A stretch of 23,924 nt of DNA from Phycisphaerae bacterium (GTDB lineage Bacteria > Planctomycetota > Phycisphaerae > Sedimentisphaerales > Anaerohalosphaeraceae): NCBI GenBank assembly GCA_021736615.1, contig JAIPFN010000099.1, forward strand, positions 1 to 23,924. Direction: 5' to 3'. The notes under the pieces were generated by a model. That model was not told the origin of the DNA. It ran no database searches and saw nothing but the letters and a program-made list of their open reading frames with translations. Shown here one piece after another: positions 8,844-15,862 of this stretch (positions are counted from its first letter, which is position 1; every line of letters starts with the position of its first letter). Both the position numbers and the translations under genes were made by a program.

Positions 8844-9221
8844 ATGGATATTATCAAGACAACCGGCGCACCGGAAGCTATCGGGCCTTATTCTCAGGCA
8901 GTAAGTACAGGCGACCTGGTATTCTGTTCCGGACAGATCCCGCTGGATCCTGCGACCATGACACTGGTAGGCGATACCGTCGCCGAACAAACTTCGCAGG
9001 TTCTAAAGAACCTGGCCGAAGTCCTCAAAGCCGCTGGCAGCGGAGCCGGCAAAGTTCTCAAAACAACAGTATTCCTGAAAGACATGAACGACTTCGTTGA
9101 AATGAATAACGTCTACGCCGGGTTCTTCGGCGACCATAAACCGGCTAGAGCGACAGTAGAAGTAGCCCGGTTGCCAAAGGATGTACTGGTAGAAATCGAG
9201 TGCACCGCACAGGTATCATAA
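8844..9221 (+). CDS. ridA: RidA family enamine/imine deaminase, 125 aa
   Basis: RidA hydrolyses the enamine/imine intermediates (2-aminoacrylate, 2-aminocrotonate) that PLP enzymes such as IlvA release, protecting other PLP enzymes. ATG 8844 is chosen because AGGGAG (8828-8833) lies 10 nt upstream and the protein then starts MDIIKTTGAPEAIGPYSQAV, the normal family start; the frame upstream to 8784 is not family-like. Visible family marks: GPYSQA (Tyr16), FCSGQIPLDP, the catalytic Arg102 in ARATVEVARLP, and Glu117 in LVEIECTA. The length is typical of the YjgF/YER057c family. It follows ilvA by 120 bp, so the pairing is functional even if a hairpin separates the transcripts. Confidence 0.95.
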   Translation: MDIIKTTGAPEAIGPYSQAVSTGDLVFCSGQIPLDPATMTLVGDTVAEQTSQVLKNLAEVLKAAGSGAGKVLKTTVFLKDMNDFVEMNNVYAGFFGDHKPARATVEVARLPKDVLVEIECTAQVS

Positions 9222-9494
9222 AGCTTTAAAAAAGTGAGCTCTGTAAATTCACATGTGCTGGATTGGGTAGTCCGGATTCTTTGGCTGGGGTATTGGTCCT
9301 CCCGGCGACAATGTGACTTTGAGTATTTTTCGGGGGACTGTACAGTTAAGCCCTCAAAAAACTACACCTTTACTACACCGTTTTTACACCGCTTTTGCAA
9401 TCTCGCGACTTTAAATACCCTTAATGGCCTGTATTTATAGTGCTTTGATCTCATTATGGAGCCTTTTGCACATTAAGCAATATAACAGGTACAG

Positions 9495-9659
9495 TTAGCG
9501 TTCATCCTGGCTTTGTATTGCATGGGGTGGAATTTCCTTGAGTTGCGTTAGAAAGCCTATTCCGAACCAACCTAAAATCCCCATGCAACCTAAGCCCCCG
9601 AATATCGCACCCGGGGGGTTGAAAAAGCAATTAAGCACAACAAATAACATGGTCAACAT
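9495..9659 (-). CDS. Possible 54-aa small membrane protein
   Basis: From ATG 9659 to TAA 9495-9497, with an AAGGG about 11 nt upstream. The product has a hydrophobic start MLTMLFVVLNCFF, then NPPG, then a glycine-rich hydrophobic segment GLGCMGILGWFGIGFL, then a polar tail ending QSQDER. The order (hydrophobic, PPG, GC, LTQL, IPP-HA) faintly recalls YqaE/Pmp3 small membrane proteins, but the match is too weak to name it. The same bases form a nested inverted repeat, so a structured RNA or chance is as likely. Confidence 0.3.
   Translation of the reverse strand: MLTMLFVVLNCFFNPPGAIFGGLGCMGILGWFGIGFLTQLKEIPPHAIQSQDER
9518..9588. other. Nested inverted repeat, possible structured RNA
   Basis: A perfect 10-bp pair TTGCATGGGG (9518-9527) / CCCCATGCAA (9579-9588) encloses GGAAT (9529-9533) / ATTCC (9559-9563) and an inner TTTC/GAAA. 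Together they would fold into a three-tier stem about 71 nt long on either strand. No known RNA family is recognised. Confidence 0.4.
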
Positions 9660-9693
9660 TCATCATAAAGCCCTTATTTGAGTAGTACAACAT

Positions 9694-9721
9694 AGAGCTG
9701 TCGGCTGGAAGCCGGCGCTAC
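9694..9721. repeat. Dispersed hairpin repeat, family 3, copy 1
   Basis: 28 bases matching 22700-22727 at 25 positions. Core stem GTCGGC-TGGAA-GCCGGC; the stem differences between copies are G-U-compatible, so both keep a 6-bp stem. The style resembles the short palindromic intergenic repeats of planctomycetes. Confidence 0.7.
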
Positions 9722-9739
9722 GGGCTTTTTCAACAGCCC
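9722..9739. terminator. Weak hairpin between convergent genes
   Basis: GGGCT-TTTTCAAC-AGCCC forms a 5-bp stem in the gap between ridA and the sigma-factor gene. No T tract follows on either strand, so a terminator role is only suggested by position. Confidence 0.3.
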
Positions 9740-9822
9740 CGGCAGTGCTATTATTTCTCTTTTTCTTGCATTTATTGGCAAAAGTTAGTGCTTTTTGCGC
9801 GTTTTTGAGTGTTTTTTACACG

Positions 9823-12800
9823 CTATTTTTCGGGCTGTTTTTCTTCTCTCAACTTTTCCAATAACTCATCAGCCGGAGTGCCCTTCCAAAGAATTGTGCC
9901 ATCAGGAGCGATCAAGACAGACTCCGGTAACTCACCAATTTCATAGTCGACGATTATTTTTGAGGTGTGCATAAGCGCAACTCCATAGCTGCCCGGAAGT
10001 TTACACTCGGCGGCCATCTTCTTTCGCATATAGTCCCAGGGAATCAGTTCAACGGCAATATTTAGAATTGAAATATCATCCTGCGAATCAGCTATTCGAC
10101 AGGCCTGTTGAAGATTCATTGCCTTGTCGGGGTAATGTTCTTTCAGTGCCGGATTTGTAATATTGACAAGCACCTTCTTGCCCTTATAATCTCTGAGACG
10201 AATTTTTCCTTTCGACCTTAGTTTTTGTATCTCAAAATCCGGTGCTTTCATTCCTACAGACAAAGGCGATTTTCTGCAACTAATTGTTCCAAGATCGACG
10301 GGCTTGTCCATTTCCTCAATCGTCTTGAATTCGGGTACGACAAATATTTTCGAGGCAGTTGCGATAACCTTGTTGTAATCACACCGGCGCGGGAATTTTT
10401 CTGGTTCTTTCCAGGCACGAACTTTTGTAAAAAGAAGGTATCTTCCGGGTTTTACATTAGCAACTTTAAACCGGCCATTGTTATCAAGATCACAGGAATA
10501 ATATCCTTGCAAATCCCCATACTTTTCTTCCATCTTCCGAACCCATTGCCTACCTTCTTCGCTATTGCCATACTGCGTAAACCATACCGCTAACTCGCCA
10601 TAGCTCATCGCTTCGTGATTATCGGGCAGCGGAAACTCCTCTTCCTGGATCGGCATAGTTTCGTAGACTCTCTGGAAAGAAATATCGCGGCGGCCGAATT
10701 CTTCATTTAAAGGAGTGCCTTGCGGTGTCAGAACTGTACCTGTTACAGCCGGTCCGTCACCACCGAAAAATACTTCCTTCGTTTCACCGGCGGTTATAGT
10801 TATATTTTTATAAGGCTTTAGCAATACTCTGACCTCTCCGGGAATTAGTTTATCGAAAAGAAACGCACCGTTATTATCTGTCTTTACACTGCAATTGATA
10901 GCCAGATTGCCGAATGTCATTATGTTGCCATCGTAATTAAATTGATAACCAGGGTAGTCCACCCTTATCTTTTCGTTTTTAGCGGGATTGCTGCCTTTAT
11001 AATAGTATCCCTTGATCCGGGCGTACGGCTGAAGGACGAATTTCATGTCCTTTGGGAAATCCGTTGAGGAGATGTAGACATACCCATCATCTTCAAGCAC
11101 GAGCAAACCGTATTTATCGCCTCCGACAGCGTCAAAGTGAAAACGCCCCTGGTCATCGGTCAATGTATTATGGTGATACCTCAAACGAGACTCGTCATAT
11201 TTCATATCGTAAAGATGCAAAGTCCCTTGAGGGACTATCACAGTTACGCCGGAAAGAGGCAATCCATTCGGATCAACGATCACGCCGTCAATTCCGCTGT
11301 CGGGGACCATCTCTATCGAAAGGTCAACATCCTGCTCACCGAGCATTACCTTTCTCGAACGTGTCGGTTTATAACCGTCTGCTTTAAAAGCGATACTAAA
11401 CTGCTCACCCTGCTCGGTAAAAGCAGTCGAGAACTTGCCGCCAGCATCTGCGATAGTCACTTCAGTAGTTATGTATCCACCCTGATACTTGCGATAGGAA
11501 AATCTTTTAATCGGTTCTTTGGTTACCGAATCTATCACCTGACCAGTGACAGAGAGATTTTCATTTAAGACGAACTCGTATTCTTCATTTGAAGAGATTA
11601 CCTGCTTGGTCTTCTGTGTCATATACCCATTTCCGGAAATCATTAACGAGAGTTTATGATCCGGGGCATTTGGCCATACAAATCGGCCGTCTTTTTCTGT
11701 TTTCGTATTCCAGTCGATAGCCCGAAGATCATCACGATTTGACGTTCTCCACTCATCTGCTCGAACGGTGGCGCCTGCAACTGGCAAACCGTCAGTATCG
11801 ACAACTCTTCCGCAGATGGGCAGTCCCTCTTTCATTACGACTTCCAGAGAATGGGCTTTTTCTTTGAAGAACACCTCCTTTGTCAAAGGCGCGAACCCTT
11901 TGGCCGTGACCGTTACATATTCAAGTCGATAGCTAACCGGGACCTTTCCCTGACCTTCCACCTGTTGGTATTTTGCCCCGGTACGGCGTACACTCAAATT
12001 ATCAAAGCTGAAGGTTCCGTCTTCGCCGGTAATCATTCTCTTTTCAGGTCCCCTGGAATGGTAATAGTCTCCAAGCTGGACACGAGCATTTTCAAGCGGG
12101 TTGTCGGACTGGTCGGTTACTATACCGTAGATAGAATAGCCCTTGTCGGCAACAAATACGTACTCCTTGTCCCGGAGCAGTTGGATGTCTTGATCTGTTT
12201 TTGGCCAAACTCTTTCTTGCGAATAGTTCTTATCCAAAGTGGAAAGCGACAAAGCTTTAAGATCTTCGGGCACGCAATCTAACGACCATCTGCCCTTGCT
12301 GTCTGTTATAACTGATTGATTGACATCATTTTCGGGGATTTTCATATGCTCGTCATTATTGACAGTAATCTTTAGATTGAAGTCGGAAAGTTCCTTGCCT
12401 TCAGCGTTTCGTACAACACCTCCGATCTCTGTGCCCTTCTCCAATGCGTAATGAACTTCGACAGGTTCATCACCAGGGGAATTTTCCTTGCGAATGGAAT
12501 AATTCATTGGAACGAAACCATCCATGTTGACGGTCACCTTACAAATCCAATCCTTTTTACTGTCCCAACGTAATTGACAGTACCCATTTTCATCCGTCAA
12601 CGCCGACCCAAGGCCCTTAGCGTTATAAACAGTCGCCTTTTCCATTGGTTTGCCGGTTTGCTTGTCTGTAACATAAACCTTAATCATGCGTCCGGTTTGC
12701 TGCTGCTGGTCATCTGGTGTAGATTGTGTATTATCACTTGAAATTACAGTTTTTTGGGCTTGCCTGCCTTGCAAAGAATTGTCCTGGCCGTTTAAGGCTG

Positions 12801-13758
12801 AGGTTTGGTAGTACTGTTGTAAATCATTTTCCGGGGTGTCACTATCGTCAGTTTTTAATGCGTCCAGATCACTTGATTCGGAATTGGCGACAATATCATT
12901 TATCAGGGTAGAACTGCTTTGCGACTCGGGAGGATTTATATTCTTATACGCCACCGCTCCGCCGATAGCAATAACAGCAATCGCCGCTGCGGTAACTATC
13001 TTGAAGGTAACCGTACTATAGGCGGCAGTTATACCGCCCGTAGACGCAATGGCCGCACCTCCGGTTGATGCAGAACCAGCCGTGGTAACGCTTGCTGCTG
13101 CTGAGGCTGTGGCGGCGCTTTTTAATGCCAATGCAGCTACTGAGCCCATAACACCGGCGGTAAACGCTTTGGACGGGCCTGTTTTGCTGATTGTTGTTTC
13201 TATCATCCGGGCGGCCTGGTCTTTTAGCATTTTTCTTCCGCGTGAGAGACGCTGCTTTACGGCGTCTTCGGAAAGTTCGAGTTGGGCGGCGACTTGTTTT
13301 ATTGACTGGTCCTGGCGGTAGTAAAGTACGATTACTTCGCGGTATTTCTGGGGGATTGTCTTTAGGGCGTGCTCGACGATGGCCTTTCGCTCGTCGGTTA
13401 ATGCGTCTTCGTCGGTTTGGTCGGCGGTTACTGCCGATTCGTTTACAGAGTCAATATTTGCGGCGGAGCTTATTATGTCGCTCTTTTTATCTCTGAAAGA
13501 ATTGCGGACGACGTTGCGGGCGATGGTGGCGAGCCAGCCGCGGAATTTTTTGAGGTCCTTAAGCTGGTCGAGACTCCTCCAGGCACTTATGAAGGTTTCG
13601 TGGGCGAGTTCTTCGCTTTTTTCGACGTCACCGGTTGCGATGTAGGTTACTGCGCAGATATAACCCTGGTATCTGGATACAATCTGCTCGAAAGACGCGG
13701 TATCGCCGTTGGCACTGGCCTTTAGCAGGCCGATCTCGTTTTGGTTGTCAATTGGCAT
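9823..13758 (-). CDS. Membrane-tethered ECF sigma factor with periplasmic CarboxypepD_reg-like repeats and thioredoxin-like C-terminus, 1311 aa
   Basis: ATG 13758 with AAAGG 8 nt upstream. Residues about 20-95 are sigma region 2 (ELAHETFISAWRSLDQL, FRGWLATIARN) and about 120-190 region 4 (IPQKYREVIVLYY, then the helix-turn-helix LSEDAVKQRLSRGRKML). An Ala/Ser/Gly-rich linker (200-250) leads to one transmembrane helix at about 252-271, then a Gln/Ser/Asp-rich spacer to about 357. From 358 to about 1110 come roughly eight beta-sandwich modules of CarboxypepD_reg type, starting near 358, 444, 542, 647, 736, 822, 913 and 1004 (signature GxVxDxxGxPLxxAxV). Residues about 1167-1305 resemble AhpC/TSA-thioredoxin (GMKAPDFEIQKL, PDGTILWKG), but the usual WCxxC site is replaced by ITNPALKEHYP, so it is not a redox enzyme. 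Inference: sigma domain in the cytoplasm, sensor outside, release by proteolysis or DNA binding at the membrane. Such C-terminally extended ECF proteins are known in Planctomycetes. Confidence 0.9.
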   Translation of the reverse strand: MPIDNQNEIGLLKASANGDTASFEQIVSRYQGYICAVTYIATGDVEKSEELAHETFISAWRSLDQLKDLKKFRGWLATIARNVVRNSFRDKKSDIISSAANIDSVNESAVTADQTDEDALTDERKAIVEHALKTIPQKYREVIVLYYRQDQSIKQVAAQLELSEDAVKQRLSRGRKMLKDQAARMIETTISKTGPSKAFTAGVMGSVAALALKSAATASAAASVTTAGSASTGGAAIASTGGITAAYSTVTFKIVTAAAIAVIAIGGAVAYKNINPPESQSSSTLINDIVANSESSDLDALKTDDSDTPENDLQQYYQTSALNGQDNSLQGRQAQKTVISSDNTQSTPDDQQQQTGRMIKVYVTDKQTGKPMEKATVYNAKGLGSALTDENGYCQLRWDSKKDWICKVTVNMDGFVPMNYSIRKENSPGDEPVEVHYALEKGTEIGGVVRNAEGKELSDFNLKITVNNDEHMKIPENDVNQSVITDSKGRWSLDCVPEDLKALSLSTLDKNYSQERVWPKTDQDIQLLRDKEYVFVADKGYSIYGIVTDQSDNPLENARVQLGDYYHSRGPEKRMITGEDGTFSFDNLSVRRTGAKYQQVEGQGKVPVSYRLEYVTVTAKGFAPLTKEVFFKEKAHSLEVVMKEGLPICGRVVDTDGLPVAGATVRADEWRTSNRDDLRAIDWNTKTEKDGRFVWPNAPDHKLSLMISGNGYMTQKTKQVISSNEEYEFVLNENLSVTGQVIDSVTKEPIKRFSYRKYQGGYITTEVTIADAGGKFSTAFTEQGEQFSIAFKADGYKPTRSRKVMLGEQDVDLSIEMVPDSGIDGVIVDPNGLPLSGVTVIVPQGTLHLYDMKYDESRLRYHHNTLTDDQGRFHFDAVGGDKYGLLVLEDDGYVYISSTDFPKDMKFVLQPYARIKGYYYKGSNPAKNEKIRVDYPGYQFNYDGNIMTFGNLAINCSVKTDNNGAFLFDKLIPGEVRVLLKPYKNITITAGETKEVFFGGDGPAVTGTVLTPQGTPLNEEFGRRDISFQRVYETMPIQEEEFPLPDNHEAMSYGELAVWFTQYGNSEEGRQWVRKMEEKYGDLQGYYSCDLDNNGRFKVANVKPGRYLLFTKVRAWKEPEKFPRRCDYNKVIATASKIFVVPEFKTIEEMDKPVDLGTISCRKSPLSVGMKAPDFEIQKLRSKGKIRLRDYKGKKVLVNITNPALKEHYPDKAMNLQQACRIADSQDDISILNIAVELIPWDYMRKKMAAECKLPGSYGVALMHTSKIIVDYEIGELPESVLIAPDGTILWKGTPADELLEKLREEKQPEK

Positions 13759-13766
13759 TGAGGAAA

Positions 13767-13810
13767 CCTTTCTTATGGAATATTATAACCATTCTATAAG
13801 AAAGGAACAA
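13767..13810 (-). promoter_or_regulatory. Sigma-factor gene promoter with symmetric inverted repeat on the -10
   Basis: Minus strand: -35 TTGTTC (13805-13810), 17-bp spacer, perfect -10 TATAAT (13782-13787). Two 15-bp arms, 13767-13781 and 13791-13805, are inverted copies with 14 of 15 matches and flank the -10. Transcription would start near 13775, so the full repeat is not transcribed; it therefore looks like a DNA operator rather than an RNA hairpin. The proximal arm also covers the AAAGG ribosome site. Confidence 0.55.
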
Positions 13811-13874
13811 GAATCATAAAAAGGTGACAAAAACAGGGGGATTTTTGTTTTTTTTCCTGAAAAGTAAGTTTTTT

Positions 13875-13912
13875 TCACCACTAAGGCACGAAGGCACTAA
13901 ATCACACTAAGA
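13875..13912. repeat. Simple CAC-GAAGG style repeat string
   Basis: A short degenerate run of CAC/AAGG units (CACTAAGGCACGAAGGCACT followed by AAATCACACTAAG). It resembles the TTCACCACGAAGGCACGAAG strings common between genes in this group of bacteria; this is recollection. Confidence 0.4.
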
Positions 13913-13967
13913 AAATTGAAAATTTATAAAAGTGAGCGGTTAATTATTGATTTTGAGTCGTGCGATT

Positions 13968-13991
13968 AGCCCGGCGCTGGCGCTTAGGGCT
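13968..13991. repeat. AGCCC...GGGCT hairpin repeat between genes
   Basis: AGCCC (13968-13972) pairs with GGGCT (13987-13991) around GGCGCTGGCGCTTA. On the minus strand it reads AGCCCTAAGCGCCAGCGCC, similar to the family 2 repeats at 18831 and 19971 (AGCCCGAAGCGCGAGCACAG in copy B). It sits just after the cupin gene's stop and could help end that transcript. Confidence 0.45.
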
Positions 13992-14011
13992 GCTGTACGG
14001 CACGCTTTTGT

Positions 14012-14434
14012 TTAGTCTTTGACTGTTATTTGGTCGCCTTTTGCTGCGGCGTAGACTACTATTATCTCTGCGGGAGTATTTCCGTCATTGCGGCCATGAT
14101 GCAATTTGTCTACTACCTCTATGAGAGCGTCGCCGGCTTTTAGATGCAATGTTTCCTGGTTTTCGGTAATGACTGTAAGTTCGCCTTTTAGCAAAACGCC
14201 TGCGTTGATTACCGGGTGGTGGTGGAGGGGCAATTCGGTTTTTGGAGGTATGGTAATTCGCAGTATGGTGATCTCGGGGGCTGCCGTTGGATATGCAGGC
14301 AAGTCAACTCCGTCCCAACTTTGGCCGGATTTTACGAGTGTCTGGACCTCGATCTTGCGGTCAACATTCGATGCACATCCGGAAAATATCACAGCTGCGA
14401 GTAGCATTGAGACTGCTAATAATCGTTTTGTCAT
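14012..14434 (-). CDS. Cupin-domain lipoprotein, 140 aa
   Basis: ATG 14434 is preferred over the longer frame to 14494: GGGAG lies upstream and the product begins MTKRLLAVSMLLAAVIFSGC, a lipoprotein signal with Cys20 in the lipobox. A single cupin domain follows (about 65-135): metal-binding histidines in LPLHHHPVINAGVLLKGELTV, then a second His motif in DKLHHGRNDG. Small periplasmic cupins of this type bind a metal and often a small ligand; the role here is unknown. It starts 31 bp after the nucleotidyltransferase stop, so it may be the last gene of that transcript. Confidence 0.85.
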   Translation of the reverse strand: MTKRLLAVSMLLAAVIFSGCASNVDRKIEVQTLVKSGQSWDGVDLPAYPTAAPEITILRITIPPKTELPLHHHPVINAGVLLKGELTVITENQETLHLKAGDALIEVVDKLHHGRNDGNTPAEIIVVYAAAKGDQITVKD

Positions 14435-14465
14435 TGCTTTTCTCTCCCGCTGAGGTCCGGTCTGG

Positions 14466-14957
14466 TTATAAATCGCTGCGTTTTTTCTTTTCATTTAAGG
14501 CTTTAAGTTCGACTATCGTTTGCTGGTCTCGCGGGCGGTTTATAGCATTTTTTGATTCGATCAAGGCATCTATATTCAAAACATTAAAAACCTTTCCTTC
14601 AATCTTGATTTTCTCAGATGCCCTAAGCAGCTGATGGTAATCGCCAACTCCTGTGACGTGTCCGAGACAATCTAATTGGCCAAGGTCCGTATCTAGATAT
14701 AAGTTCTTTAAGCTTTTGCAATTTTCTTGAGTTAGTTGCAGCATGACCTTTTTGGAAGTCATCCTGTGAACAGGATTCAGCCCTGTTAAGGCCGTTTGCA
14801 AACGCATCAAATTTGGCGGTGAAAAATCACAGCAAATGTCGATGTCCTGGGTTACCGTTGTACAGCCATGTGCAGCTGAAGCAAATCCGCCGATAATTAT
14901 AAAGTCAACTTTGGAATCGGCCAGATACGTCAATAATTCTAAAAATTTTCCTATCAT
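14466..14957 (-). CDS. Nucleotidyltransferase-fold protein, 163 aa
   Basis: Pol-beta-like minimal nucleotidyltransferase. Visible marks: IIIGGFASAAHG (GG at 23-24), the metal-binding pair D38-I-D40 in TQDIDICC, and a third acidic residue D96 in LGQLDCLG. Length and motifs resemble the AbiEii/DUF6036 group of nucleotidyltransferases, several of which are toxins of toxin-antitoxin or phage-defence pairs. Its ATG overlaps the stop of the upstream 73-aa gene by ATGA (14954-14957), so translation is coupled. A toxin-antitoxin role is an inference from this layout; the enzyme could also modify a tRNA or small molecule. It lies just downstream of tRNA-Glu. Confidence 0.8.
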   Translation of the reverse strand: MIGKFLELLTYLADSKVDFIIIGGFASAAHGCTTVTQDIDICCDFSPPNLMRLQTALTGLNPVHRMTSKKVMLQLTQENCKSLKNLYLDTDLGQLDCLGHVTGVGDYHQLLRASEKIKIEGKVFNVLNIDALIESKNAINRPRDQQTIVELKALNEKKKRSDL

Positions 14958-15175
14958 AATCCCATGGCACCTTTAAGCATATTTAGTGACTTTAGAGCTG
15001 CCTGATGCCTTCTAAGACGCTCGGCGGGAGTTCGTTCGGAATTGTCGATAAGCATTTGGATGTCAACTCCGTAGTCGCGGGCTTCTTTGAGGTATGGATA
15101 TTGGCGAACAAGCTCATCAAATCGTGCCTGCTCGTCAAATATCATATTGTTTTGATCTTTGTTTGTATTGGTCAT
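14954..15175 (-). CDS. Small partner of the nucleotidyltransferase, 73 aa
   Basis: ATG 15175 is chosen over the open frame to 15223 because that extension reads AFAFCCCVKIL, unlike the rest; ATG 15145 is also possible. Ribosome sites are weak for both. The protein is charged and predicted helical (FDELVRQYPYLKEARDYGVD, ERTPAERLRRHQAALKSL). It has no family I can name, but a small helical protein directly before and overlapping a nucleotidyltransferase is a recurring gene order, and it may act as the partner or antitoxin. Confidence 0.7.
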   Translation of the reverse strand: MTNTNKDQNNMIFDEQARFDELVRQYPYLKEARDYGVDIQMLIDNSERTPAERLRRHQAALKSLNMLKGAMGL

Positions 15176-15293
15176 AGTAATTCTTGTTAAAATTTTGACA
15201 CAACAACAAAACGCAAAGGCCAATGTCTGAAATTGTACCGTAGTTCATTTCTAGACATACAAGCCGCTTTCAGTGCCAATTACAGAAATGAAA

Positions 15294-15366
15294 TACCCCC
15301 AAGGGGACTCGAACCCCTGTTACTGGGATGAGAACCCAGCGTCCTAGGCCGCTAGACGATGGGGGC
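15294..15366 (-). tRNA. tRNA-Glu (anticodon CTC)
   Basis: 73 nt. D arm TCGTCTAGCGGCCTAGGAC, anticodon stem CTGGG/CCCAG with loop TTCTCAT (anticodon CTC), T arm AGGGG-TTCGAGT-CCCCT. The acceptor GCCCCCA pairs with TGGGGGT, leaving a G1-U72 pair and A73. CCA is not encoded. Confidence 0.93.
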
Positions 15367-15371
15367 GGCTA

Positions 15372-15430
15372 CTAGTCTTTAGTTTATAGTTTTTAGTCTT
15401 TAGTTTTAGGTTTAGGTTTAGTTTTTAGTT
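15372..15430. repeat. TTTTTAG-type repeats, left flank of four-helix-bundle gene
   Basis: A run of imperfect TTTTTAG/TTTAGG units. It contains TTTAGTTTATAGTT (15378-15391), an exact inverted copy of 15836-15849 on the other side of the gene. Confidence 0.75.
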
Positions 15431-15823
15431 TTATTTGTGACTTGATGCGTCTATCTTTTTAATAAGGCTCATTGTCATCTTGCTTATTTGTTCGACTTCA
15501 TCAATTAGCGTTGATGCTTCATTGTCACTAATGTATTCTAGTCTAGCTGAAATTATCAACTGCGTTATTAGTTCCGAAGCACTGCCGAGAGTTATAAATA
15601 AAAATTGTTTATACTCATTTTTAAAGCCCCGGCTAAACCCTTCGGCGATATTCGATGGAATCGAAACCGCAGATCGCCTAATCTGGCCCGTCAGACCATA
15701 TTTTTCCTCCTTTGGGAAAGAAACCGTGGTCCGATATACCCGCTCTACAAGTGTTATCCCTCTTTGCCAAATCTGCAAATCTCTAAAACTGGCGATTTTA
15801 GCATGCTTCACAGCACTGCCCAA
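15431..15823 (-). CDS. Four-helix-bundle protein (23S rRNA intervening-sequence type), 130 aa
   Basis: A clear member of the family first found in 23S rRNA intervening sequences: FRDLQIWQRGITLVERVYRT, SFPKEEKYGLTGQIRRSAVS, SIPSNIAEGFSRG and FLFITLGSASELITQL. The usual length is about 120. There is no ATG near the start; TTG 15823 or GTG 15811 are the candidates and neither has a ribosome site, so the start is uncertain. It lies between two tRNA genes and is flanked by inverted TTTTTAG/CTAAAAA repeats, as if inserted as a unit. The cellular role of this family is not settled. Confidence 0.88.
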   Translation of the reverse strand: MGSAVKHAKIASFRDLQIWQRGITLVERVYRTTVSFPKEEKYGLTGQIRRSAVSIPSNIAEGFSRGFKNEYKQFLFITLGSASELITQLIISARLEYISDNEASTLIDEVEQISKMTMSLIKKIDASSHK

Positions 15824-15833
15824 CTTAAGTCTA

Positions 15834-15862
15834 ATAACTATAAACTAAAAACTAAAAACTAA
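15834..15862. repeat. CTAAAAA-type repeats, right flank of four-helix-bundle gene
   Basis: ACTATAAACTAAAAACTAAA units run right up to the 3' end of tRNA-Met. 15836-15849 is the exact inverse of 15378-15391. Confidence 0.75.

Larger units (their letters stand above)
9222..9822. other. Gene-poor region (601 bp) between convergent genes
   Basis: ridA and the sigma-factor gene converge here. It holds three TACACC boxes spaced 11 bp apart (9363, 9374, 9385), a nested inverted repeat (9518-9588) overlapped by a possible 54-codon gene, a CCCCCG/CGGGGG pair near 9595-9617, a dispersed hairpin repeat (9694-9721) and a GGGCT/AGCCC hairpin (9722-9739). A 68-codon plus-strand frame at 9234-9440 has a non-ATG start and no recognisable content. 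The stretch could hold decayed coding sequence. Confidence 0.6.

Noticed and set aside
9234..9440. 68-codon plus-strand frame after ridA
   Set aside because: Non-ATG start, no ribosome site and no recognisable content; possibly decayed sequence.
9495..9659. Firm YqaE/Pmp3 assignment for the 54-aa frame
   Set aside because: Only a few scattered residues agree and the sequence also forms an inverted repeat.
15372..15862. CRISPR-like or telomere-like repeats
   Set aside because: The TTTTTAG units are short, irregular and lack spacers; they frame a single gene.
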